NCBI GenBank assembly: GCA_963277665.1 | Contig: OY728157.1 | Coordinates: 366,620,067 to 366,684,066 of the forward strand | Source of the DNA: Viscum album | Taxonomy: Eukaryota > Streptophyta > Magnoliopsida > Santalales > Viscaceae | Reading direction: 5' to 3' | DNA: 64,000 nt | In this document: piece after piece, positions 50,400 to 61,869 of the stretch | Layout: the number at the start of each line of letters is the position of its first letter | Position numbering within the stretch: position 1 is the first letter of the stretch | Translations under genes and position numbers: made by a program | The notes under the pieces: model-generated | The model's input: the letters and a program-made list of their open reading frames with translations, nothing else | What the model was told of the DNA's origin: nothing | Databases searched by the model: none

Positions 50400-53300
50400 T
50401 CCCCTTCAATCGTGTCAAATTCCTACTCCAATACATTATCCACTTCGTTCATCCTAACTAGAATAATATATTCAATATCATGATGGCCAAATAATTTTGC
50501 TTCTTTTTGTTGTTGAGATTCAATTTCAGAGGTCAAATATTCCACTACATCACCCATATCATACAAATCTCTTTTTATTATGTGAGAAAAAACACATCAC
50601 CCTTCATCTAAAACATAAATCACATAATACACCATTTTTTCATACAATGATAAGATATATGGATCATGCAGTTCATGATCAACAATATCCATCAAGCGAG
50701 AGAAGTTCATGGAATTAAATTACAAAGAATCTCTTTTAACACTTCTGATAATATCGACCCAACTGAATATGAATAAAACAACTGAAAAATTCCCATTGTA
50801 GTTTAATTCAATAATATCAGTCATCTTTACATAGTATCCCACTTTAGAAAATGTAAATATACCATTATTATGTGTTTTCAAACCCCTTTCTCAATCGACT
50901 GTACAAAATCTAAAGCCACTCATGTTATAAGCGTCGAACATACTAACTTGTTTTAAAGGACCTCGAGCAAGAAACATCAAATCATCTGAAAAATCATCTC
51001 GAATATCAATATTCATGATCAAAAAAACGAGATATACTTTATTATATTTACAAAATATATGAGTCAAACTAATATTCATATTAATTGCAATATTTATGAT
51101 CTTACAAGTAGTACAAAACATTCTACAAGCTCTTTATTAACAGCTTTCATTTTATCATTCACACTTCATGTTTGGCCTCTCATTAATCTCTTTTTCTATA
51201 TCCTCAACTTTTCAATAAATGGATCTTAAATTTAACTATTCAGCAGCACATATATATGTGCCTGTAATAATTCAAATTCTGTCAATATCACATTTGAGGT
51301 CATCCCAACTGATCTGCCAATAGATGGAATTTTTTTTTATTTTTGATGTATTTTAGATTGATTCGATGTGTCCTCAACACATCCAACTTGATTAAATATT
51401 GTCTCAATATCATCCAAGTTTCTTGAACAAAAGGAAAGGCACTCCTAAACCAATTATCCTTCAGTAATAGAGCCTTTTGGTTGAGCTTCATTTCTCACAA
51501 ATGATTTCAAATTCCCAAGATACATTTGAAAAGAAATAAACATAATTATTTGTTTAATTATGTGCCAAAAATTGAATAAATTACTAGAAAACATATAAAT
51601 AATGTACCTACAAATTGGATACATCCATCGATAATGAATAGTGCCTCCTAACATAGCTTCCTCAACCAAATGCACAGTTTAATGCATCATGAAAGTAAAA
51701 AAATATGGAGGAAAGATCATATCTTTTGCACACAGATTCAATACAAACATCTCCTGGTGGTTGTCAAGATGAAAGGGATGTAGAGATTTCTTACATAGTT
51801 CTCTAAAAAATGAGAATAATTGGAGTACAACAGCTGTATGGTTTTCAGGTAATAATGTACACAATTTTAATAGTAGTAACTGTTGTAACAAAATATCTGG
51901 ATCGTGACATTTCAATTCATGTAACTTATGATTCTGAAAGTCAACAAACCTAGATATGTTACTTGAATACCCATAAGATACCTTCAAATTCTTTAAAAAT
52001 CAAAAGAATGTATCTTTATCCCTATTTTCCATTGCAAAAATTAGTGGAGCATCATTTTCATCCTCATATGACCAGAGATCGTGTTTTTTGTTCATTACTT
52101 GTAAGTCTTTGTGAGCATTGAGATGATCTTTTTACTTTCATACTCATTAAGAAATGTGAAAAAGAAATTTTCACAAACATTCTTCTTAATATGCATCACA
52201 TCAAGATTATACCGCAACATATTAATTTCCCAATACGGATGTTCAAAAAATATAGTTTTTTCCCATTGTTGGGTTCTGATTTCACATGACGATGCACTTC
52301 GAACCCATTTCCCGCTATCATTCAAATGGTGAACCTTCCCAAATTCTATTAATACATTATCATGTTGTGTCAATATTTCAATACAAGTAAACAACATTGG
52401 AGGTGGTCTATGATCAATGAATTCATTAAATTTTGATCTATTCAGCCGAAATCTATGAGATGCATCATGAAATATTCGATGGCACAAGAAGCACAATTTT
52501 CTACTATGAGGTAGCAGTTTGGGCTCCAAATCAATGTTACAAGTAGGACAAGACAAACCTGTATAATTGTTCCAACAAAATAAATTTCCAAGCCCATGGT
52601 ATTCAATAATGTTCCACATTAAGGATCCATGAATTTTTAACATTGTTTTAGAAGAAGCATCAAAGGTCTCAACATCGTTGCTGCATAACTCTTGTAATTA
52701 TTCAATTAAAGGCTGCAAGAATACATCAATATAATTTCCCTGCATTTTTTTCTAGGAATAATCATTGATATGATAAAGGATGTTTGTTGAATACACATCT
52801 ATGAATGCAGATTGTAAGGGATCAAAACAACTGGCCAAATGCTATAACTGGTACTCAATGTCCCAAATGGGTTGAATCCATCGGTATCAAATCCCAATCG
52901 AACATTCCTCGGATCAGCTGAGAAATATGGATGCAATAAATCAAATTCCTTCAACGGTTTTGAATCTTTTGGATGTCTCGTTATCCCATCATTGTTATTA
53001 TCTATAGAATTCCACTTCATGTGTTCGGTGGTTTTCGATGACATGAATAATCTTTGCAATTTAGGCTTTGAAGGAAAGGAATGAAAAACCATTGTAGGTG
53101 TGTTCTCATTATTCATCATCATGAAATTATATTGATTCAAACTTCAAATATGACCCATTGACTTACATCTATAAGAATAATTTTATTTTCAATTCTATCT
53201 ATATGAATCCTTTCACTAATAAAGCATAAAATCATTAAGACACACATGTATTTTTGTATAATTCAGACCAAGCCTATTAACAAAATTTTTCATATAATAT

Positions 53301-54010
53301 AAATACTCTAGTATTTTTGCTTCAAGAAATGCATCACTCAAAAATTCTAATTTCATGGCCATTGCCTTATTTTTAATTCCACATAGAAATTTGATATGAT
53401 ATAACTTCAGCAGAAAAGACTACTTTGAATATTTCAAACATCCACAATACAACTCTATATTTCCATCTTCAATTAAATCTTGAAACATACGTTCCTTTTT
53501 GAAATTTTCCCTTACATTTTTTTTCCACATAATCAAGAGGACGACCAAACGATATGTTACAATCTTGATCTGGTTGTGTTACAGTCTCAAAAACATCACC
53601 TATCATGTTGCAATTTTTAGCACCCTTACATGGTTGTTCTGTTATGTTTTGATATATAAAGTGGTGTCTTGCAGAGCCGAATTCATAATTTAGGAGGTTT
53701 TGTATTTCTTTATCCATTGTAGATGATGTTGGGAGCTATTTATGTGGAATAAAATTAGTGCTTATCCTTTATGTAACATTCTATTCTCCATGCCAAATCC
53801 AAAAAAAATATTGATCCAGTAATTGCTTCAATATAAAATGTTCATAAACTTCATATCTCTTCAACCATCTTATAAATTTGTATTTATGACAATGAATTCT
53901 TATTCTCACTTCAACGGATCTATTAGAAATTTCAAAATCTAAAAACTCATTCAAACCCTTAACATACTGAGGTGTGTTCCTTAGTAATGTGATCTTGATT
54001 TTATAAATGT
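50400..54010 (-). pseudogene. CACTA-2 TNP2-type transposase
   Basis: Main transposase of the element, minus strand, domains in family order. Transposase-associated domain at about 53,975-53,780 (YVKGLNEFLDFEISN, FWIWHGE). N-terminal region at 53,717-53,230 (NYTKIHVCLNDFMLYW). TNP2 core at 53,140-52,095: LQRLFMSSKT, DPRNVRLGFDTDGFNPFGT, SYSIWPVVLIPYNL, LLPHSRKLCFLCHR, DHRPPPML, NLDVMHIKKNVCENFF. DUF4218 at 51,987-51,470: GYSSNISRFVD, LPENHTAVVLQLFSFFREL, IHYRWMYPI, LKSFVRNEAQPKGSI. DUF4216 at about 51,010-50,560: SDDLMFLARGPL, SGFRFCTVD. Stops and frame changes break it, but long open pieces (182 and 113 codons) remain, so it decayed later than CACTA-1. Part of the core between 52,799 and 52,643 is poorly preserved. 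Confidence 0.93.
51523..51607 (-). other. Probable intron in the CACTA-2 TNP2 gene
   Basis: Family homology stops after MYPI at a GT (donor GTACAT on the minus strand) and resumes 85 bases later with YLGNLKSFVRN. The interval is T-rich. The acceptor position reads ATG where AG is expected, so the splice site appears lost. Confidence 0.6.
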
Positions 54011-54839
54011 ATATCCCAATGTGCCTACAGAATATTAAAGAAAATTAAAACACATATTTACTACTAAATAGGGAAAGAGATTCATATATACTAGTTGAAA
54101 AAATATATAAATTTGTTACATAAGGTTTTCCTATATAAATACATATGGTAAATCACTCCCTAGATAACCAAACCATGCAAATTAGAAATATCCCTAAAAG
54201 AAGATGAGAAAAAGGATCCCATCCTTGTAGTTTTTTGTATGTCGTGCTCCACCAAAATAGATAGACAAACTAATGATTCAATAACTTTTATATCACTAAT
54301 GTATGGGCTTGATAAATCATATAATAATTGAATAGATGTTAGGAATATGAAATGGAAACAAACAGTTACATTATAGTGGAAATTTATTTAATTAGATAGG
54401 CAAGTATACAATGTATATTTGACCCATTAGGGGGTATGGATAAGGGTAATAACAAGGATATGAAAAATCCACACCTTCATAAATATATAGAGGTTGGGTT
54501 TTCTTCTTTGTTTCTATATGTCCTAGTGTGGACGGTCTCGGCGTGGTAGTGAAAACAATAATGGTATATTTTGGGTGACGAAATTGTTGTTAATGTTATA
54601 ATAAATGTTAAATATATACCCCTCTCATTGCATCAATCATGGTGATTCTAGTGGATCATATGGGATTAGGTGATTTTGGATCATGACAAGGGTTGAATTA
54701 TCAATTTGGGTGGTGAAACTTATATATCAAGTAACTTTTTCTAATTTTTTTCATAGTGTGGGTGAGTTAAGAAATGAGTTTTCCCACTCCAATTTTTTAA
54801 ATTATGTTTTTTTGCAATAAATCATAAAAAGAGAAAGGA
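54011..54839. other. CACTA-2 upstream region, no gene seen
   Basis: Sequence between the TNP2 start and the integrase fragment. AT-rich with no recognised coding or repeat signal. It may include the TNP2 leader or intron. Confidence 0.4.
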
Positions 54840-55330
54840 ATTAATGTTCATTGGTTAAAACTTATCTCACATAAACAAATCTATACCCGGGTCCATTACA
54901 TGATGATCTTGAGCATATTGTATTCGCTCATAGAACAACTACACCTTCTTTATCATTATCTTCCCCAAATTTGGTCTAAGATTAATTAAGTCTCTAAACT
55001 AGTTCCAACACAATAGAGTTATGTAAGAACACTCATACAATTCTTTAAATAAAGTTTTACCAATGGCTAATGAATAGTTATTATCATAGTAAAACTCAAC
55101 CAAAGGGATATGATTCACCCAATAACCTATAAAATCAAGAATAAAAATATTCAATACATACATTAGAGTTTGTATCATTCTCTCTATCTGACCTTCCATC
55201 TGAGGATGAAAAGTACTGATTAGAAAAAATAATGAAAAATAGCATGCTACAAAATATTTTATAATTGGGAGGTAAATTAAGATCTTGATCATAGATCACC
55301 ATTACTGAAACCACCTGAATCTTCACCATA
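54840..55330 (-). pseudogene. Gypsy integrase fragment inside CACTA-2 (gypsy-4)
   Basis: The minus-strand open piece at 54,999-55,292 reads STFHPQMEGQIERMIQTL, ILDFIGYWVNHIPLVEFYY and IGKTLFKELYE. It matches gypsy integrase '[46 protein letters not shown]...I.MAPFEALYG'. The preceding VIYDQDLNLPP matches 'SDRDPRFTS', so two of the three catalytic acids appear to survive. Degraded homology continues to about 54,840 ('LGPELV' region). No LTR, RT or gag lies around it. It is either a captured fragment or the rest of a deleted nested element; it shares the orientation of the CACTA genes. Confidence 0.88.
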
Positions 55331-57400
55331 ATGGTAACCTATAAATGGAAGAACATACAACAACAATCAAGATTTAAAATAAGAAAGTAAGACTCAACCA
55401 ACATTAATGTTACATAATGAGGTGTTTGAGGATAATTTTTTATTGTTTATGTAGTTACAATTGTTAATCTAGTTGATTATGATTAAAATAGAACATAATA
55501 AGATAATTATATTGATTGAATTATTTTTCTATGAAGTTTTATATTTTTGTTGTTTTCATTATGTGGAGTTAAATTAATCGACATTCTCATAAAGAAGATG
55601 ATATCATCTGGCCTTGATTTAGAAGTGCACAAAATCATTAAGATCAACACCACACAAAACCTAGGATTTAATATGTACAGAAATTTATCTTTCTATAATA
55701 ATCAGGAAGAGAAATAAAATTGTTTAAACCAATTTTTTCCTTGATGTGGTGTGTATAGAATGAAGCAAAGGTAGACTCACATGGTTGACCATTAATCAAA
55801 AAAAATTATTATAAAGGAAGTGTTCCTTAGAATATAGATGCCACAACTAAAATATTTATATCTAATAGAAAAATTATTTGATAGGGAATGTTTTTCAATT
55901 GAAACCTCATCATGTGTATTCCATTGAGATGAATCCTAGTGCATGTGAAACAAGTAAATAAAACCTTATATTTTTTTGTGCATTAAAGTCAATATTTGTT
56001 TTTTAAATTCAATGTCAATGATAAAAAAGTGCGAGATTAATCATTATATGGCTCACACAAGAATAATATATGAATACAGGTGAGGGTTAAGAATTTAATG
56101 TAATGAAAAAATAAATTTGGAAATATCCTTGATTCCCCACCCCACCTTGAAAGCAACCATATAGGGTTCCACAACACTCTTGTCAAAATCAACTAGTCCA
56201 AAATACTTTTCTCACACTATTTTAAGGTCATCAACTAATATATTAGACATCCATGATAATTTTTACATCCCAATATTTAAAATATTATATTATTTTTATG
56301 TTCTCATTTTTATATCATGTTATAAAAAAGTTCCAATTTCATGGGGGATTCTATTGCGTTTATAATAACCATTTATTATCAAAAAACACTAAAATGTGTA
56401 GGATTATATAATTTTTCATTATCATATATCATATGATACCAGAACGTTTTATGTTGACTAATTACTATTATAATTCCACATAAAATTATTTGTAATGTAA
56501 TAGAGAATGTGTTTTAACATTTCCTTATATAACACATGTATCATTTTTAGTGGTGGAATAAACACTCCCCCTATTCTATGTAGTATAATACTTGTTTTTA
56601 CTAGGTTATATCCATTGGGATGGAATAAAATTAAAAGTGTAATTTATTAAGAGTTAAAATAAATATTTTACGGTGGAATGGTGAATATGTTTGAGTGTGT
56701 AATTGATGCTCAATTATGATTGTAGATCACTTGATCTATGTTGAAAAATAAGAAGTTATCTCCACTGGAAGTGGTAAAAATATACAGTGAGTGAGACTAC
56801 TTATAAAAAACATAAATCATCTCATTTTTATAGTATTCTTATTGATAATCCACCAACGGTTCATTGGAATTCCCCCACAACATATTCCATGACCATTTTA
56901 GTTATGTGAATAATCACCATAGGGATGCCTATCAAGACACAACTAGAAGCATTATCTTTAACACTCATTGATGTGAAACTTTACCTCTTCGTTTATTATA
57001 TTGGGTTCCCATGTAAGTTATCTTAATAATTATTGATGTAGTCTTCCATGTTATTTTTGGGTGTCACTCCATAGACAACCCTCTCTAAGATAGAAATTAT
57101 CTCACTAAAAAGATAATTGTTTTCTCAAATCTTGATCATTTCGAACACTCATAGATCAAAACAAAATTATAGAAAATATAAAAAAAGCTATAATGAAATT
57201 TATCTATCCATTCTTGAATAACACACACAATCATCCACTTTCTCCTATAAAATAATCTTTAATTAGAGGGATTGGGTTTTATTTTAAAAGTAAATTATTT
57301 TGGGATTAAGAAACACAAAAATATATTAAAATTTTATAATTTATAAACATCATATTATACTAAAAAAATCAAATATTAAATTAAAATCATGGGCTAAATC
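55331..57400. other. CACTA-2 5' region, no gene seen
   Basis: Two kilobases of AT-rich DNA between the integrase fragment and the GC-rich end. Only short chance frames occur. It may be a long leader or intron of the transposase gene. Confidence 0.4.
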
Positions 57401-57540
57401 CAATTCACAATACTAATTATTCTTTTCTTGAATCAACACATATGTCTTGATTGATGAGTGCTGGTAATGAGTAAGATATGAAATTGTTAAAAGAATTTTC
57501 AAATTATTTTCATATATATTTGGTACTTTTGATACCATAC

Positions 57541-57760
57541 CTAGGAGGCGAGCTAGGGCTTCGGCTGGTCGGCGACGACGGGCTGCAAGGCACACTAATG
57601 GGCTGTGGGGTGCGCTTATGGGTGATGAGGTCACCGACAGCATGGTTGGGAAGCCGATCTAGGGTTCATGGTCGGGGGGAGAAGATATCGTCATGGGGGT
57701 CGAGAGGAGAAGGGGGATGGGGTCAGGTGGGGAGGGGGGAAGCATCACCGATGTATGAAA
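57541..57760 (-). promoter_or_regulatory. GC-rich, CpG-containing block near the CACTA-2 5' end
   Basis: About 220 bp with strikingly high G+C and many CG pairs (for example ggtcggcgacgacgggctgc near 57,568) in otherwise AT-rich, CG-poor sequence. It lies about 120-340 bp inside the right terminus, upstream of both genes. The maize En/Spm element has a GC-rich first-exon control region next to its promoter at the same end, so a promoter/leader role is a reasonable inference. The open frames through it on both strands are composition artefacts. Confidence 0.6.
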
Positions 57761-57814
57761 ATAGGGGGATTGTCATCATTTTTTAATAAACATCCACTAA
57801 ACCCTTTTAAAAAA

Positions 57815-57880
57815 GGTATAGAGGTGGTTTACAAAACCACCGCTAAAAGACCACCCCTAAAGGCGATTTATGTTGTAGTG
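57815..57880. repeat. CACTA-2 right terminus and subterminal repeat
   Basis: Ends in TTGTAGTG, preceded by the hairpin GGTGGTTT-ACA-AAACCACC and the words CGCTAAAAG and CACCCCTAAAGGCG, related to the left subterminal repeats. Confidence 0.82.
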
Positions 57881-58376
57881 TACTGATTCCTATGACACTA
57901 GAAGTTCACTCTCTTTCCACAATTGATTTTATCCTTGAGGGGTCCATCCAATTACCTCACTTATGATAACATTCCCAAATAATGTTACTTATTTTTTCTA
58001 AATGTCACGTATACTAAAATTAGTGTATAGTTTATCTTTTAATAATGCATCTATCATAATCCTTTGATACTCTTCATCACCCCTTTCTCTTGGAGTAGAT
58101 TAAAAGGTCTTCAGTTTTAGATGTTGGAAATTATTGAAAGTAATATATAAAGACTCTATTTATCCAATATATAATGATCGTAGGGGAATTAGTAATCCTA
58201 AATGTTGTCACTATGATATCATAGTTTCTTAAACTCATACTGGTGAATTTATTCTGAATGTATTTCTTCTTCACCTTCTACTGATGATATTCAATATGAT
58301 GATTCAACATTGAGAAGTACAGAGCTCTTAGAAGTTGATTGAATACGTCATCAATTATTGTAATGGGATACTTGTC
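57881..58376 (-). pseudogene. Gypsy-3 RT middle part
   Basis: Minus-strand RT between the solo LTR and CACTA-2. It starts with DKYPITIIDDVFNQLLRALY (for 'NKYPLPRIDDLFDQL.GA..FSKIDL'), then YDIIVTTFRITNSP (for 'YEFLVMPFGLTNAP'), TEDLLIYSKRKG (for 'IDDILVYSK', first catalytic Asp changed to Glu), LLKDKLYTNFS and DPSRIKSIVERE. It ends exactly at the CACTA-2 target site; the first three bases (TAC) are the right copy of the target duplication. A TGA at 57,906-57,908 (minus strand) stands where relatives have Trp. The next codons are at 45,510 on the other side of the transposon. Confidence 0.9.
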
Positions 58377-60288
58377 TTAGGGTCATTGTTACATTTTATC
58401 CCATTTAATACATTGAAATATATTGTCAAATATTTTATTAGGAAGGAGATAAGATGATGCATGATTGTAAGGTACCGTGTTCTCAGAATTAATTTTATTA
58501 AAATATTAAATAAATATTATATTACACACACATTGTTTTCTTGAAAAAATGTGATAACAATTAAAATAATACTAGATGAATAAATATGATACCATGGTTG
58601 AATTTAGAATGTGATGTTTACACTAGGCATGGCCTAACATGGGTCATCATGGGAGATTCAAGATAGAGCGATCATTAGCAGGTGAGTTTAAATTAAATTA
58701 GTTGATTAAATTAATTATATAATTTAAATGACCTAATAATATAACAAATATAAGAATGATTATATAGAAATCATTAGTGTCCGACACATAACCCTAAGAT
58801 CATTGAGATGAGGTTCCACCATTTTCATTCATTGGAGAATCAAGATAAGATGACATTGAGCCTCTAAATCAAGGTGAATTGAGATGAAGCAAACTTGAGA
58901 GATCTTCCTCCTTAATTGGTGAGAATGTTCTTCCCCAAAAAGTCATCTCAATCAAGGTTATAGATATATTATGTGGATTTTTTCTCTTATTATTGATTAA
59001 TTGAGAGTGATCAATTTATTTCACTTAATCTACATTAATTCTGATGCTTTTCATGCTCCCACATATTAGTTTTATTTATTTTATTTGATCAATCCTTTTT
59101 GTGATATATTTCTCACCCTGGATATCCCAAATTTGTATTCATTGTCCCTAAATTCAGAGAAAATGATTTTCAAACCTCTGTTTCATGTAATTTTTCCCCA
59201 TCGTTTTTCGCAATCTACGTCATTGGCCTAGGATGGCCATGGTTTGACATTATAGGGTGGGATTGAGTGTGATCTAACCCCAATATACATGAAAGATTGA
59301 TGGGAAGATAATATATCATAGAATAGAGAACATATCAGGATGATTTGGGATAAGGGTGATGTTCCTCATGGATATGGGTTTGATATATAGCTTTCAGTAG
59401 TTCATGAGGAACTATGTGTGGCCGATGGTGAATGGGCTTTGTGAGGGTTAATTAGGAATCCATTCCTCAGAAAATGGATGGCTATAAATGATAGATAGAT
59501 TTGTTTAAAATACATTATGGGTGAGAAAAATGTTAAATTCATAGTGCAGGAGTTGGATATTGAAGACAAGAGTATATCTCGATTTTTGGTAAATTCCTGA
59601 CTATAAGCCCAAATGTCTGAAGAACACATTGTGTGTAGGCCCCTGGAATTTGTGGCTAGGGTTTCCAGGTGAGCTAAATATCAAACGTTGTGTGGGGACC
59701 CCACATTTCATGCGACCTATTGCTAGAAACCAGGTGTGTACCATAGGAGTACATGGACACAAGTACAATGAGTCACATGGATAGTTTACATAGAAATAAT
59801 CATAGAATGTTGCTAGAGTACACGACCAATGATCATAGACACTACCATGGTACACAGACATGTTCAGGAGAACAGGTGTGACATCAAGTGGCTAAGTCAT
59901 TCCATATAGCACACTTACATACCATGTACGTCTACATATATAGTGATCCATGTATTGGAGAGGACATTTCCAGGCAGCGGACGAGACCACACACCATGTG
60001 GGTCCCATTATACTTTATGTAACCCCCTTTTTAGGTGACTTGGACATCTCATATCCCCTTCATTTGGACTTGGATTTTTGAAACCTTTTTTCATATCATA
60101 CGTGTTTTTCCCACATAAGATGTGATGGTGGAATTTATAGTGTATTTTGAGATAATATGTGAGATGTTCCAAGTGTGTCGCTAATTTTGGAGATAATCGA
60201 TCATGAAAATGAAATGGTAGGATCATCATAAACATATGATTTGAACATACATGATGGGATAGGGAATGATTCCTCTATCGAAAATTAG

Positions 60289-60720
60289 AGTGGCACCCAC
60301 CCACTGGTACATGGCATGGTTCCTATATCCACTATCTTAGTGGGACCCTCTTGTGGAGATATGGCATGTATCCTTGATCATCTGAGTGGTACCCTCCTAC
60401 AGTGTCAGGGTCTGAGTCCTTGAACATTAGAATGGTATCCTCCAGCAGGGATATGGCATGGGTCCTCTACATATATATCAAAATGGTACCCTCCTATGGT
60501 GTTTGGTAATGGATCATTGACAATTAGATTTCCACCCTCTTTATTTGACTGGAAATGGATCATTTATCAAATATTTGAGTGGTACACTCCTATGGATTGA
60601 GGAAATTTGTCCTCGACCATTAGAGTGGGACCATCCTGTTGGATCAGGGTAAGAGTCCTTTAACTTCTGAGTAGAACCCTACAATAACACTCGGGAATGG
60701 GTTCTATACAAAAAATATTG
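60289..60720. repeat. 46/50 bp minisatellite, about nine units
   Basis: Unit starts at 60,289, 60,339, 60,385, 60,431, 60,482, 60,528, 60,578, 60,624 and 60,670, so spacings are 50, 46, 46, 51, 46, 50, 46 and 46. Each unit resembles AGTGGTACCCTCCTATGGTG, a CAGGGTATGG-like middle and a TCCTTGACCATTAG-like end. A partial unit precedes the first. Units differ at many positions. Confidence 0.9.
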
Positions 60721-60903
60721 TTGTCCCATGACTGTGAATCACAATGGTGAGGTTTGGATTGACATGTATGTTTCTACAAGAAAAATGGGTGAGATGTTGG
60801 GCATCGATGATGGCCCTTTGGAAATAATGGAAGACTCTTTAACTGGGCTAAGCTATGAAATGGTGATCTCATTTATCTCTACTTTGGGATTATTTTTTTG
60901 AGA

Positions 60904-60932
60904 ACACACACACACACATATATATATATATA
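60904..60932. repeat. (AC)n(AT)n microsatellite
   Basis: acacacacacacac followed by a pure AT run, about 180 bp right of the minisatellite. Confidence 0.95.
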
Positions 60933-61534
60933 ATTGTGTACACATATTTTTATACAATATCTTTGATATTTTACTCTCTTATAGTGGGTAGGGATGTCTA
61001 TTCCTTTCATGTTTATTACTACCCCATATACCTTTTAGTGTGACTTATTGGGTATGAATATACTCACCATTTTATGGTATTTTCCCACATGTAACGTGTC
61101 TTATGCAGATGATGGAATGGTTGGAAAAATTACAGAGGAGCATTGGGATACCCTGGTGAATTTGACCTTGTATGGTGGTTGGCGCATGAGGATTTAGAGA
61201 GGAGCTCTCTTAAGACATTATTTTTCTAGCTATTCATCATGGGATATCATTCTAGTTGGCCATATATTTTCTATTTTTAATTTTTATATTACACTATAAT
61301 ACTCTTGTACTCCATAGAGGTTTTAGATGCATGGTTTAATCTCCTCATGTTGCATATTTTATAATTTTTCTTTATGCACATCATCATGGAGGTTTTTGGG
61401 TGTGTTCTTAAAGGAACTTTATGAAAAGGCCTCCCATATTATTTGGAAATTTAGGTGCTTATCTCTAACACATGGCCTATAGTAGAAGGATTTGGGTATA
61501 TGTGACTTGATCCCCATTGGGTCGAATCATGATA

Positions 61535-61869
61535 ATGGTGATCTGGTGGAGCTCTATGTAATAGATGACTAATCACATAGATCCATCATTTTACATGAAA
61601 AAGAGCATCAGTGAACCCTAACAGAATAGACTAGAGAATATGATACCATTTTTTATGCTCTCTTATAGCTTCTTCTTTAACTCTTCTAATTCAATCAAGG
61701 CCATCCAATAGGGAACATCGATGATAGGATGGGATCTACATATAAGCTCTATTGAGGACTCTAACATGAGATTTGGGGGAAGGATGGGAAACAAATGAAT
61801 AAATACATTAGTATATTCACATATAATGGTAATTACTTTAGGGTTGGTAGTTTCTTTCAACTTGACCAT
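61535..61869 (-). pseudogene. Gypsy-3 RT N-terminal part
   Basis: The open minus-strand piece 61,663-61,869 reads TIICEYTNVFIHLFPILPP, then ESSIELICRSHPI and MALIELEELKKKL. It matches 'VREYPDVFPEDLPGLPP.REVEFSIDL.PG..PISKAPYRMAP.EL.ELK.QL', the linker between protease and RT. It continues with a broken GSLMLFFM.NDGSM stretch (for 'GAPVLFVKKKDGSMR') and YYIELHQITI, then stops at the solo LTR. Confidence 0.9.

Larger units (their letters stand above)
45514..57880 (-). mobile_element. CACTA-2: En/Spm-type DNA transposon, 12,367 bp
   Basis: Full-length but inactive CACTA element inserted in the gypsy-3 reverse transcriptase. The left end reads CAGTACAGTAAAAT (degraded CACTA). The right end reads TGTTGTAGTG, i.e. 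CACTACAACATAAAT inverted; 10 of the first 15 bases match between ends. It is flanked by TAC on both sides, and gypsy-3 RT homology stops at one edge and resumes in frame at the other. It holds two minus-strand genes (TNP2 transposase, then a Transposase_24/TNPA-like gene), a GC-rich 5' region, subterminal repeats and a gypsy integrase fragment. Both genes are interrupted, so it could not move by itself. Confidence 0.92.
58387..61529 (-). mobile_element. Solo LTR inside the gypsy-3 RT
   Basis: RT homology stops at about 61,535 (after 'ITI') and resumes at 58,376 ('KYPIT'), which in intact relatives are only one or two residues apart, so everything between is inserted. The piece is about 3.1 kb without coding homology. 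Its plus-strand left edge is TGTTACATTTTATCCC and its right edge GGGTCGAATCA, reminiscent of gypsy LTR termini. The flanks gtcat (58,382-58,386) and atcat (61,526-61,530) could be a target duplication if the right edge is four bases shorter. It carries a 46/50 bp minisatellite. Edges are uncertain by about 10 bp, and the orientation is inferred from terminal similarity only. Confidence 0.65.

Noticed and set aside
57413..57786. Open frames on both strands across the GC-rich block, one Arg/Ala-rich
   Set aside because: High G+C removes stops on both strands; no family similarity. Treated as a leader/promoter region.
60289..60720. CRISPR array, because units repeat at a near-regular spacing
   Set aside because: Units adjoin with no unique spacers and vary along their length, the setting is a plant retroelement, and there are no cas genes.
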